Origin: Rosellinia necatrix | Lineage: Eukaryota > Ascomycota > Sordariomycetes > Xylariales > Xylariaceae | Reading direction: 5' to 3' | Assembly (NCBI GenBank): GCA_021209875.1 | Contig: JAGYVD010000001.1 | Coordinates: 558,001 to 622,000, forward strand | Length of the DNA: 64,000 nt | In this document: piece after piece, positions 45,781 to 57,042 of the stretch | Position numbering within the stretch: position 1 is the first letter of the stretch | Layout of the letters: the number at the start of each line of letters is the position of its first letter | Notes under the pieces: generated by a model | Told to the model about the DNA's origin: nothing | The model's input: only the letters and a program-made list of their open reading frames with translations | The model's database searches: none | Program-made: the position numbers and the translations under genes

Positions 45781-46513
45781 CATGAGCTTGTCTCAATTCA
45801 AGCGCAGGGGCCAATGCACTTCGATTCGTTCAACGTGGAGATCCCCCGTGCCGCCTAAATGATGACAAAAACGGCCACCTCTAGAAAGGGAGAAAAATAA
45901 AGACGGTTGGCCTGTGTCCTTGCATTCTCGCCCAATCGGTTTCTGGTTTCTGGCGTGGCGTACAAAGCCCCCGGTCACCAAACATGCTAACAACCTAGCT
46001 TGCTGCATCCTTCTCTCCTATCAACATCGTCACCGACTCTTCTTGGTCCGAGGATGTCTAGGTGCGATCGAGATGAAACTTATTACATGGAGAGACCATC
46101 GTATGTATCTGTGAGTCATAACCCTCGCTTGTTTCATTATACTAAGCACCAGTGCTATTATTCTAGTTAAGCATGTCTTTAACATGAGCTAGGAAACAAA
46201 GACCAAGTCTGGCGCGACCACCACCACCGTCGACGACAGCCATTGACCAATCAGAGCGCCTGGGTTCTTCCCAAAGAAGAAATGTTCGGTCCCCAACCAT
46301 ACCAAGGCCGCTAAAAGAGAAGTCGTCAGGAGTACCAATGGGGACATCACAGTAGGACAACATACCAGAATGAATGATACGTGCCAGTGAAACTATGTCT
46401 ATTTTATCTATCCCGTTGAATCCACGAACTAGTTCGACCGTCGATGAGCGCATATGATGCTGCTCTATTCTATCTAACCTACTACAAATGCCTCACTCTT
46501 CCTCTTTCTCGCT

Positions 46514-47623
46514 TCAGGGGTTCTCAGAAGCCGATTGTATCGATGGACGATTCCCAATCAAACGCTAATATCTTGTCAGTTATGATTCCTCTTCCTTCGA
46601 CTTCATTGTAGGAGACAACATACAACCAGGTTTCGCAATAACACGGCAATCGTAACCTTGCCGACCGAAGGAACGTATATAGACGCCTTTTCCTTCACTT
46701 CCGGCCCATCGAAATTTCGACATGATGAGAAATTGATGCACACAGCACCGTCACGGATAAGTTCGGTCGGGACCTTGTACGTTTCGGATGGCACGCCGCC
46801 GATGATTACGTCGCTAATCGGCACGCATTGCTCCAAGGCCCAGCCCCCCTTATCCTCGGTCTGGTGGCGACGCTGACGGATGCCTTGGCCGCGGGTGAAG
46901 ACCTGCACGCCGGTCAGGTCGACAGAGTACACGGTAGCGCCGTCGTTTGCAAGAAGAGCCGCTAACGGTCGACCGTTCACTTCGGATCGGTTGATGACGG
47001 TTATGGTCTTCCCAAACAGGCGGTTACCATACGGCAGGATCGAATTGTAGATCTGGAGATATTCCAGGATCTTGACAACGGCAAGCGGTGTGCATGGCAA
47101 GATGGACTTCTTCAGGTTTTGTGGCGGGTCCAGATATCGCACGTTGTGGTACATATTAGAGATGTACTTGTGACAGAGTCCCTCGACGTCTTTAGCAAGA
47201 GAAACGGTCTCCTGGAGATACTTATCGTGGGCCGGGTTGCCGGGAAATATGGGGTAATAGACGATGATGCCGTCGACCTTGCTATCCTCATTGGCGGCTA
47301 TGATCTCCTCTTCTAGCGCTTCCTTCTCGACCTGACGCAAGTCGAAGTGAAAACCACTGGACCCTCGCACACGTAAGTAGACCGTACCAGGTATAGATAT
47401 GGGTAGGAAGACGTTACTTCTCCTCGCATGTCTTCTTGGACCACTCGGCGTACTTAACAGCGGCCGGGTCGCCGTTCGCCAAGAAAGCCACCAGCGTCGG
47501 TTTGCCCTCAGCATCCCGCCGTACCGACCTCAAGTTGTCCTTGACTTCTGCAAGCAGGCTCTTGGCGATAGTTTCAGCCATGACGACCTTACAGGTCTTG
47601 GGTACATCTTGGTGAGACGCCAT
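46514..47623 (-). CDS. MTD1: Methylenetetrahydrofolate dehydrogenase (NAD+) (329 aa)
   Basis: Oxidises 5,10-methylene-THF to 5,10-methenyl-THF with NAD+ in the cytosol, feeding one-carbon units to purine synthesis. Model: exons complement(47418-47623), (46624-47356) and (46514-46564). Introns GTAACG...TCCAG and GTATGT...ATTAG join in phases 2 and 0. Seen: the monofunctional yeast Mtd1-type sequence with DGIIVYYPIF, LPCTPLAVVKILEY, the NAD fold around GKTITVINRSEVNGRPLAALL, and SVGKVTIAVLLRNL near the end. The last exon gives only 16 residues. Without splicing, the protein would end six residues after the donor. The length matches yeast Mtd1 (320). It is divergent from MMS19 with 1.1 kb between them. 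Confidence 0.95.
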
Positions 47624-48745
47624 AGCCCTCTAACGTTAGACGAAATATCACATTAGTCTCAATTCGCATTGATATGGATATGGATACGCAGGTAGGTATA
47701 GAAAGCATCAGTCTGTTTGGTTTAGAAGGTGGCTGTGGCTCTAAAAGGTAGTAAGTTGCATATTGCCTTGGGTACCTACCTAATGCAATTGATAGATAGT
47801 ACCTGGAAGTCTAGCGCAGATGCCTATTATCTCGATGAAGATAGTTGGTACCTGGGTAGGGAAATAATAGAATTACCTAGTGTTGCTCCACTATGCGCGA
47901 CCCACGATGCAAACGGTCGCTGAAGGGGTCCAAGGCGATGGCTGCAGCCCGGAGAAAAAGTGCACTCCGTAGGGGAGCAAGAAAAGGGAGAAGATGGATA
48001 GAAGAGGATTAGTTATCTGTTGAGGGTGAGATGCTAGCAACCTAAGTAAGTAGTTAGGCACTAAGATTCAAAGCCCGTTGCATTTTTGCCATAAGAAAAG
48101 ATCTGGTTCTAGGATCGGACGTTCGTGGGGCCTTTCTGCATCAGGCTCTGTTTTTTTCTCCTAACGCGGAAAAATCTCATATACTCCAACCCGCCATTCC
48201 AACTACCCCTCTTACTACTTCTGGCATAGTGTGGTTCCGACTTGCGCTGATAAGCCATACAAGTGACGTATCGGCAGAGCTATCGCAAGACTTAATCGCG
48301 GGGTTGCTGCGTATGTAGGAGGTAGTCACCCGCCGCTCTAGGTACCTCCACAAGGTACCTCCACAAAGTACCTACTTACTGAACCCTACCTCCTAGGTAG
48401 AACTTACTCAGGTAGTACCTTCTACCTAAACCTCCAAGGTGGTCGCCGTAATAAGGGTATCCAGATTCAATTTACTTCCAACCAAGCGATATCTATCTAT
48501 CGAAAGCAAAACCAAACTTAGTAGAATTCATCCAGGTTAGAGGATCTCCGCGTCTCCTCATGTGAATGACGACCGACCCCCCACAGTACGCTGCAATCTT
48601 TCGCCTTGCCAAGACTCAGCTAGCCGCTGTGACGCTACAATCCATGGGCAATACCTAAACCTTCAACCTCCCTCCAACACATCTTCAATCTTGCACTCAA
48701 ACGGCCCAACTCCGGAACATTCGGCGGTCTGTGCAAAATAGCAGG
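47624..48745. other. Divergent promoter region of MTD1 and MMS19
   Basis: No gene is seen. It is unusually rich in GGTACCT/AGGTAGG words: GGTACCTACC at 47771, GGTACCTGGGTAGG near 47848, and a cluster at about 48339-48440 with at least five copies in 100 bp. The word GTACCTACCTAATG (47772-47785) recurs exactly at 53959-53972 in another divergent promoter. Confidence 0.5.
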
Positions 48746-51700
48746 ATGGCCACAATTCCTAAGTTTGACGAGCTTGCTCTGAAATATGTGCTTGCGGACA
48801 AGGATGAAAAGGACCAGCTCCGAGCCATCTCCGAGCAAGCAGCCCAAGGTGCGTTGATGTTGCCACCCTGTTAGGCGCGTGTGTAAGGGCATGACGACTA
48901 ATTCCCTACCAGCTATTGAAGAATCTACTAACAAGAGAGTTACGATTGGTCAGTGGGTTGCCTCTGTCTCTAGATGGATGCAATCTTCTGGTGATGACGA
49001 TCTCATTTCGAGAGCCCAAGCTTTAGACTTCCTCGCCAGCACTCTCCAGGTCCTCTCGAGGAGGAATGATACCTTAAATGCCGATCAAGTCAAGTTGCTC
49101 GTCACGTTTTTTAGTTCCCTTTTTGAAAATGATCATAGGGCAGGCATCACTGCCTCCTCCAAAGCGCTCAGGCAGCTGGTTGCAATGAAACACTTCCAGC
49201 CGTCTCTTGGAAACGAGATCATCCAAAGCGTCTGCAAACTAGGTGATGGCTTTAAATTGCAGGCTCCCACAACGCGCTTGGAGATATACCATCTTTTCTG
49301 GGATCTCTTGGAAATTTCAGATGTTGCTCATGACCTGGAATATCGGCATGGCGCTACGAGCGGCTTTATCCTCGATCTCCTAAATCTCTGCCGAAACGAA
49401 CGAGACCCTGAGAATTTGATGCTGTGGTTCGCCATCCTGAGAGTCTTCTTACAGAAATTTCGACCGTCAACTGATGTCACCTCGGAGATCTTCAAAGCTT
49501 TCTCTGCCTATTTCCCCATATCACTTAGACCATCAGCAACGCCGTCTACTATAACTACTGATGACCTGAAGATGGCGCTTCGTTCTTGCTTCTCGGCGCA
49601 CCGCTGCATATCCAGCCTTTCTATTCCATTCCTCGTCGATAAGCTCGACAAGGTTGACCAAACTGTTGCCGTTAAAGTCGATATCTTACTTACCCTCGAT
49701 GCATGCATCGTGAAGTATGATGATCCAACTCAAAGCATCGTACCCCACGCAGATAAAATCTGGGGCTCGCTCAAGTACGAGGTTCGTAATGGCGAGATTC
49801 AAGATATTATTAAAGCTACTCTTAAAGTCCTGTGCTCCCTCACAGGGAGGCTTGATGGCGAATATCTTCAATCATTTTTAGACAACGCTTGGAGAGACCT
49901 GAAGGAAGACATACCGGATCCGAGATATACTGCTCAAGCAGGGCGCCTGCTTATTGCGGTCGTTGGCGCGGCTCCTGAGGCGTTTGCGTTACTAATGCCC
50001 CGAGCTCTGGAACACATAAAAAATGCTATCAAGAACAACAATTCCGTTTTACATAAGCGGCATCTCATGGCCCTAATGAGCTCGGTAGTAAAGCTACGAT
50101 TACATCTTGTCTCTGGTTTGCGCTCGGACCAGTATCAATCCGAAGATGAGGGCCTTCTTTTGGATGACTATTTCGGAGATTCACTTTTCCACGACTTATA
50201 CCAGCCATTTTGGGAGGAGCATTCCACAGCGTCGTCTCCTATCGAATATGTCAGTATCTTGCGAGAATCCATGCAAGGCTTGGGGGCTCTAGTTGGTCAA
50301 AAGCCCAGCACCAAGGCACGAATGGGACGGTTGTGTTCAGATTCTACCTGTGAAGCGATATTCAGCCTACTTGCAAAGCCAGTCATCGTTTGTCCTCTGA
50401 AGGGCCCTAAATATTTCAACTCGGTTGAGGATAGCGTGCCTCTGGATCTACTTGAGGCGGGCGAAGAAGCTCTGAGGAATGCGGTGCCACTATACCCACC
50501 ATCATTTCGGTACCTTCTCCTCCAGTATTTAACCTCTGTTCAGGATGCGTACCGGTTACAGACACATTCTCTCGATTTGAATTCGCAGATTCGGAGTGTT
50601 TCTGCTACGCTCTGCTCATTGATCCATTCTGGCACCTTGGAGCCCGATGCATGCTGGCTTAACGAAGTAGCCCTTATCAATACTTTCTTACAAGGCTTAC
50701 AGTGGATGTTGTCTGAAAAAGCAGACCCGAAGTTTTTGGTCGTCTTCATCGACGCAATTCATGTGACTCTAAAGCGGGCTTTGAAGCAAGGGGAAATATG
50801 GGACACTAATTCTGGGCTCACAAAAGGAAAGTTCTACGATCTTGCTCGGTCGTTTGAAGCGAACGATACACCTGAAGCTGATCTCGATCAACTTGGGAAC
50901 ACCGAGATACTGGAGGGCAAAGGGACGGGCTCTAGGCGCCCACGGCGCGCATTCTGCTTTTATGTGGTCCAGAAACTCTACCGTCGGTTTACATCCCTCA
51001 CCGAGTCTACAATAGTAACTCTTGCCGGAGACTTGACCGGGGGTAATCCCGACTTAGTCTCAAGAGAGGATATTTTATTGAATCAGCTGGGCCAGCTAGC
51101 AGCATCAGTGATTAGGACATTTAACGAAGATGAACAGAAAGCTCTCGAGCTGGATTCCGAAGCTTTTTTTCTATTTCATACGCAGGGTAGCGACCCCGCG
51201 CGGATACCAGCACTCCTCCCATCATGTGTCAGTGCTGCTGACGAATTTCGGGCGGCACCATTGTCATTGGGCATTATTCAAGGTCTATGGCCTGGTGCAA
51301 TACGCACAGAGGTGAGTTTTCTCAATCAGAGATTCCTAACGAAAAACACATCTGATCACTCTCCTAGATACATGTGCCTGCCCTCAATAACTTAGTAGAC
51401 ACTTTGACAACAACGCCAACACGATGTTCTGAGGCTGCGAGGGCCGCGATGGACGCATTATTATGCGTTCTAGCAAACAAACTTAACGTACAAAGTAGTA
51501 GTACACTTCTTGAGCAACGAATACTATCGCAACAACCCCTAATTACGAGAGTGCATGCTCTGATCGGTCGCCACTTAGCTGTTAACACTACAGACTCCAA
51601 GCTTCAGATATTCCGTAGTGCCCTACACTACCTCGCCGGCGATATAGCCCGCCCACTTACGGGATCGAATCAGAATCTCCTCCTCACTCTAATCATCGAG

Positions 51701-52435
51701 GGCGGCGCTATGGATATTATGACGGGCAGACAGCTTGCACAAAACCTAGGCCTGCTTGTGATGCCCCGAGAATGCTTGTCAGATGATAACCACGCAATCC
51801 GCAAGAAGCTAAGACTGGGGTGGTTCTACCACAGGAACGTGATTCCATACCTTGATCGTTGCTTCATAGGCGGGGGAGTGGAGGAGCGTGAGGCGGTCAA
51901 CCGCGCAGTGGGGATCTTCTCGATCCTGCGGCACGTCGACTACAACATCTACGCGTCCGAGGTAGCCCAAATTGTACGGATCGGGATCCGATCCCTATCC
52001 ACGTTCAAGGTGGGCGTGGAGACAGAATCCCTGCTCGCCGTGCTGCTCCACATCCTAGGGGAAGACCCGGCCGAGCTCCGGGGTCACCTCGCGGCGCTGA
52101 TCGAGGGCTCGATCGCCGTTTACGGGATGGCGCGCAACGTCGCCGACGCCGCGAAGTTCGACCCCGCCGCGGCCGGAAAGCAAGGCGGGTCGGACTACAG
52201 ATCCAAGATATCCCGCATCAACGCCAGAGACCGCGACCCGATCGCCACACGCATGTATACGCTGAACCTCTTCCAGAAACTGACCGAGAGCGGGTACGAC
52301 GCCCACCTTCTACTGCCGCACCGCAGAGGTCTCCTGCGCACCCTTGCGACCGCCTGCGGCGATTCAGTTAGGGAGATTCGTCGCACGGCTCTCAAAGCTA
52401 GACAGGCGTGGGAAGCGCTTGATCAGAGTGGATGA
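48746..52435 (+). CDS. MET18: MMS19/Met18, cytosolic iron-sulfur targeting scaffold (1,189 aa)
   Basis: HEAT-repeat scaffold of the CIA targeting complex, which delivers 4Fe-4S clusters to apo-proteins such as XPD helicase, DNA polymerases and primase. Model: exons 48746-48848, 48913-51311 and 51368-52435. Introns GTGCGT...ACCAG (phase 1) and GTGAGT...CCTAG (phase 0) close. Seen: an all-helical repeat protein with the N-terminal MMS19 region (AYFPISLRPSATPSTITTDD, followed by a conserved helix with SIPFLVDKL) and C-terminal HEAT repeats (for example REIRRTALKARQAWEAL). It is somewhat longer than yeast Met18 (1,032), as is usual in filamentous fungi. It converges on SPC2 with 411 bp between stop codons. 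Confidence 0.92.
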
Positions 52436-52846
52436 ATCTTCGCATCATAGGTGCCAACCCACGCCTCCTCCTTAATTTGGAGAAGATTGAAGCACGAAAA
52501 GGGCACGGAGTTCAGGTTGGCAGTAGCCGTTGGATGCGGGGGCAAGTATGCAGGGCAGGGGGCTGGACGAGATACCGCATACGATGGAAAAATACATATA
52601 AAAAAAAAAACAGAATAGACGAACGAGCACATTGCTGAACTCGGATTTGTATTTTTGCCAACGCCGCCCTTGCTTGCTAAGTGGAACATGTAAGATAGAC
52701 TTGCTTCATACAGAGCCGCGCATTTCGCCCACGACTGCACAGGAGATAAGTTCAGTAAGTAGTTATTTGATGATAAGGGTATCAAGCTTTTTTCGAGTGA
52801 GAACATAAACCGGGCTCTCATTATCCATGACCAAACATACTCGCAC
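52436..52846. other. Shared 3' region of MMS19 and SPC2
   Basis: Convergent gene ends. Contains an A10 run near 52600. No gene is seen. Confidence 0.4.
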
Positions 52847-53809
52847 TTACGCCTTCCTCCTCTTCGACTTTTTGCCCGCGGACTCGGCGGCGCTGGTGTC
52901 CGCGCCCGTCGACTCGGCAGCGGCCAGCGCATCCAGGGTCTGAGAGTCTACGTTCAGGAAGTCGGAGGAGGAGGAGGTAGAGGGGGGAGCGGCCGGAGGG
53001 GCAGTCGTAGAAGCAGAGGCAGAGGCGGCAGAGGCGCGTTTAGGGTCGGCCTTGGCGATCGGCGGCACAGTGGTGGCGAGCATGGTCTGGAAGGGCAGCG
53101 CGACGAAGTGGCCCTGCACGTCGAACCACTCGGTGAAGGAGCGCGCGAACTCGAGCTTGCGGCTGGCGCCGCCGCCGCTCTTGGGCGTGATGGTCACGAC
53201 GACGTAGTAGGTCGGCTCGTTCTTCTTCGTCGAGGTCGAAACGGAGACCTAGTCGGGGGGGGATAAGGGTCTATATTTAGCTTCTTTGCCACGAGCTATA
53301 GCACGCGCACGCGCACGCGCGCCGAGTTGTTGGAATGTGACCCTCCCGGACACTGGACTTACCTTCGTCCCGTCGGGCGCCGTGCCCTGGTATATCACCC
53401 CCTTCTCCACGAACGTGATCCATATCGTCAGGGCGCCGTTGATCAGCGAGTAGAGCGCCACGGCGGCGGCGGTGTACCACTTGGTGTTCTCGAAGCCCAG
53501 CTTGTAGTCCCACAGGAAGCAGGCGGCGGCGATGGCGAAGGCGCTGTACCCCAGGGCCAGGCGTGTGTCGACGAGGCGGTGGTCCTGCTTGAACTTGAGC
53601 GAGTTGAGGTAGTTCGGTATCGCATCGTCGGACGTGTTCTTCAGATCTATGTCGTAGACGTTTATCAGCCGTGATCTCGGAGGGGGGATAGGGGCCTTGG
53701 CCCGTCTATCTGGCTTCTTCTTCGGCGCTGGGGGTTGTAAGTCTGCGGGCCCAAGTAAGAGCTGCTCACCTGCTAGGTTGTGCACCGTAATTCGCTCCTG
53801 CAACGCCAT
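52847..53809 (-). CDS. SPC2: Signal peptidase complex subunit 2 (282 aa)
   Basis: Non-catalytic ER membrane subunit (SPC25 in animals) that links signal peptidase to the translocon. Model: exons complement(53363-53809) and (52847-53248), intron GTAAGT...ACTAG in phase 0. Seen: a cytosolic N-terminal part with INVYDIDLKNTSDDAIPNYL, two membrane segments (YSAFAIAAACFLW and ALYSLINGALTIWITF), then the conserved cytosolic part with PTYYVVVTI and ARSFTEWFDVQGHF. A low-complexity Ala/Ser tail ends in KKSKRRKA. The tail makes it longer than yeast Spc2 (178). The intron contains a GCGCAC repeat. It is divergent from EMC3, another ER factor. Confidence 0.92.
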
Positions 53810-54277
53810 CTTGCGATCTATGTCCCCTTTGCCGGTTCAGTTACGCTGCGAGGGGCGGGTGGAGGAGCGGTTTGTTGAGGAAGAGAGCGATTGGACACGA
53901 ATGTGCTACCAATGGTCCGGTATTTGGATGATCTCGACGAGTGTCAGTATGTATGTATGTACCTACCTAATGTAAGTAGAAATGCTAGAAACAAACGTGG
54001 CTCGTTCCGTCAGTGTGGGGCCATTAGAGAACTTTTGGACCTGTCAGGACCCACACTCCGCGGCCCACCGCCCAGTTCCGCGGGCTTGCGGCTGATGCAT
54101 TGAGGCTTGCTTGCCCCCAAAGTGCAGTCAGTGCCTACCTATTATCTCTTTAGTAGGGAACTTAAACCACCTCCAGCGACGGCACTTGAAGCTCCAATTG
54201 CGCAACTCAGAGAGCAGCCAAACCCTCCGAATTGCTCGTTCTTCTGTTGTCGCAAGACAACAGCCGACCTCCTTATA
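53810..54277. promoter_or_regulatory. Divergent promoter of SPC2 and EMC3 (468 bp)
   Basis: The only sequence between the two start codons. It includes GTACCTACCTAATG at 53959-53972, shared exactly with the MTD1/MMS19 promoter. No TATA box is seen. Joint regulation of the two ER genes is inference. Confidence 0.5.
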
Positions 54278-55244
54278 ATGTCCCAATTACCGGTGCAGAC
54301 GATCCATAGGGATCCTCAGTTATTGTGAGGCTGTTACGGCATTCTCGTGCTGGGTGGTGCTAATTATTCAAAAGCTACTGGATCCTCGTTCCTATCACCA
54401 TCGTCATGGTAAGCAATACCCCCTTCGCACATACCCAGCCGTGGCTAAGGACCTACACATGTTTAGGTCTTGACCGGCGTCTTACGACACTACGCCTCCG
54501 TTTTAATGGCAACGCAACCGAAGAGATTCGATCAGAAATCGATAAGGGAACAGCGTTCCATGGTCCACGGCGTAGCCACACGAACCAACTTCCACGTCCT
54601 GTCGGCCCCCTCGTTCCGTGTGCGGCGCGACTACTTGACCAACGCATACGAGTCCGGCTCTTTTCTGAAGGACCCGGAACGCCGCGGCCAACCCCCTGCC
54701 AACCCCATGACCGACCCTAATGCCATGGATGGCATGATGGGCATGATGAAGAACAATATGGCCATGATGATCCCAAATACGCTCATCATGAGCTGGATCA
54801 ATGCATTTTTCAGCGGCTTTGTTATCATCAAGCTGCCTTTCCCCATTACTGTGAAGTTCAAGAGCATGTTGCAAGCTGGTGTGATGACCAAGGAGATGGA
54901 TCCCAGGTGGATGTCTAGCATCAGCTGGTATTTCTTGTGTATTTTCGGCTTACAGAGCGTCTTCAATTTTATCCTAGGGAGCGACAATGGTAAGTTCTCC
55001 GCACGTCCAGCTTCTGGCTATTCCATGTGTGAAATGACCTAGTTAGCTAACGAGAGCAGCCGCAAACCAAATGGCGCAACAGATGGGTGCCATGGGGCCC
55101 CAAGCCGGTCCGCAGATGTTTGGACCGGGCGTCGATCCCGACAAACAGTTCAAAACAGAGGCGGAGAATTTGGCCGTCGTGGAGCATTATTCGGTACTTG
55201 ATGATGTAGAGGATCGATTGCTCGAGGGTATCGGGTCTAAGTAG
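54278..55244 (+). CDS. EMC3: ER membrane protein complex subunit 3 (262 aa)
   Basis: Core insertase subunit of the EMC, of the Oxa1/YidC/GET1 superfamily. It inserts tail-anchored and multipass proteins into the ER membrane. Model: exons 54278-54324, 54375-54408, 54467-54989 and 55060-55244; phases 2, 0 and 1 close. Seen: MSQLPVQTIHRDPQLFYW, then the first membrane segment WILVPITIVMVLTGVLRHY, the conserved Met-rich segment with DGMMGMMKNN, SWINAFFSGFVIIKLPFP, and the LDPRWMSSISWYFL-type block (here MDPRWMSSISWYFL). The end is VEDRLLEGIGSK. The length equals the human protein (261). The 34-nt second exon is easily missed by gene finders. It is convergent with RPC25, 153 bp between stops. Confidence 0.95.
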
Positions 55245-55397
55245 GGTCATGCCTAACATTTTTTTTGCCCCTATCCATAGCAAATCAAGTGCACTATTTC
55301 CCAAACGCCAAATTATGCCACGCTCCCCCGCCCTATCATCTAGGTGTTATGCAACGACAAGGACAATTGGTGACCTGTGTACGGGCCAAACTTCATA

Positions 55398-56239
55398 TCA
55401 ATCCCACCACAAGCATACTCCTAATCCTTCTTTCATCATGGTGCCCTTAATAGTATAGGGCGAGATGGCCTTGGCCCGCTCGATAGCTTCCAGCTCTCCA
55501 CTCTCGGCCAACTGGTCATTCCATGCCTCGTCGAGGACCGAAAATCGGACCATCTCGTTCTTATCATAGTGCATTCTCACATCATCAACTATCCATACCC
55601 AGGCCTTCTCGTTATGGTCGCTAGAGCATATATATCAATATCTCCAGCGGGTGAAATACGTCAATTATGAGGTGACTTACAACTCAGTGCTCTCAGGCAG
55701 TTCCTTATAGGATACGGTGATTTCTTCAAAGAAATCGGTCCGGACTATCAGGCAATTAGAATTTCCAGCCCGTATTTCAAGGGTAGGGAGGCCAGATCTT
55801 ACTCTGTATCCCCTCTTCGTTTGCACTACTGATCCTGCCGAACAGGGTCTCCCCCTTAAAAGGCCTGAAGACGACCACCCGAAATTCAACTAGTCATGAA
55901 ACCTTCTGGTGAGCCCAATTTGCCCAGCATTGTAATGGCACGCAGGAGAGCGAAAGTCGTACCATTCACATTGACATAGCCGTCGCCATGCCCTATGAGC
56001 CCCTCGGACGCCCATAGGAGATCGTACATGCAGATGCAGAGGCCGATCTTCTGGATCACGCGGTTGGAGTACTTGGCATTGATGTTGTTCTCGATGGCGA
56101 CACGGCTGTGTTGCTCAAACTGCGACGGCGGAATCTGCACCAGATCCGCAATCTTCGTCTGCATTGTATATCAGCATAAGCGTGGTCAGAAGCTGTCCTC
56201 GGTGTATTCAGATATTCAGAAACTCACTAGAATGAACAT
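55398..56239 (-). CDS. RPC25: RNA polymerase III subunit Rpc25/RPC8 (193 aa)
   Basis: Rpb7-like stalk subunit of RNA polymerase III, needed for initiation on tRNA and 5S genes in the nucleus. Model: exons complement(56228-56239), (55963-56158), (55803-55889), (55681-55744) and (55398-55620), phases 0, 1, 1 and 2. The first exon codes only MFIL and joins TKIADLVQIPPSQF. Seen: the N-terminal RNP-like domain (NINAKYSNRVIQKIGLCICMYDLL, GLIGHGDGYVNVN), VEFRVVVFRPFKGE, and the OB domain (GRISSANEEGIQ, RTDFFEEITV). The C-terminus, SPYTIKGTMMKEGLGVCLWWD, is typical of the family. The length is close to yeast (212) and human (204). An in-frame ATG overlapping the second-exon acceptor (56161-56163) could mislead automated annotation. 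Confidence 0.93.
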
Positions 56240-57042
56240 TATGTATACTGGAATTTGTACAGAAATATGATGCACATGTTCATACCTTTCAACTTTATGA
56301 GCTGTGCCCCACTGTGAAATATGGACAAGCAGCTCGTGGGGCTTACCGTCTCTAGGTAGACTAAGTCTCTAAGTACTTCGTATGCAGGTGTAGTCAAAAA
56401 TTTGGGCTGGTAGAAACTTGACCCACAATTAATACCTTGTACTAAGATGTTTAGGGTTAGACCATATGACAGCCGCGTTGCCCATAGCCGCACGCTTCAA
56501 CAACCTTCTTGTTTGCCATCACAGGTAAGTAGTTATATCTTCTCGCCATCTCCTTACTCTTCCACCACAATACTATCTTCTCCTCCGACTCGCCTCCTCC
56601 CCACTTGACATCGGCATCAAGAAACCTGAAGTAGAACACTGCCACTAGTGCTCTGTATTCTTTCTGTCTTTTCGAATATTCCCAGGATTTTCCTGTCAGG
56701 ATATACGCCACAAGACGTTGATACCGCCAAATCTTCGTCGGTAGGCATCTCGTCGGATCAATCAATCAACCAATCAACCATCAAACAAACCATATCGCCC
56801 TGCTGTCTGGGATACCTGGCTTGCCAACCGAGACAAACTCGTATCTAGGTCTAGCCACACTCGCCTCCGAGCGCGACCTGTTTGGTACTTGTCGGAGCAG
56901 CCGTCTTTCATTACTGTGTGTTCACCATCAACATCTGCGATCATCCTTGAAACATGGTTAACACGATGCAGGTTTCTAGGAGTTTTCGTTTGCCTGCAGT
57001 ACCGAATATTCCCCACGTTGAAGAAATCTTCGTTGAGTAGAG
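56240..57042. other. Divergent promoter region of RPC25 and the NUFIP-like gene
   Basis: About 800 bp with only short frames. An ATCAATCAACC-type repeat lies near 56757-56785. No gene is seen. Confidence 0.4.

Larger units (their letters stand above)
45162..46513. other. Intergenic region between the ankyrin gene and MTD1
   Basis: Promoter of the ankyrin gene on the left and probable 3' UTR of MTD1 on the right. Contains a GCT-type trinucleotide tract and a 19-bp tandem duplication (listed). A 96-codon minus-strand frame at 46163-46453 has no recognisable domain. Confidence 0.4.

Noticed and set aside
46163..46453. 96-codon minus-strand frame downstream of MTD1
   Set aside because: No domain or splice partner; probably the MTD1 3' UTR.
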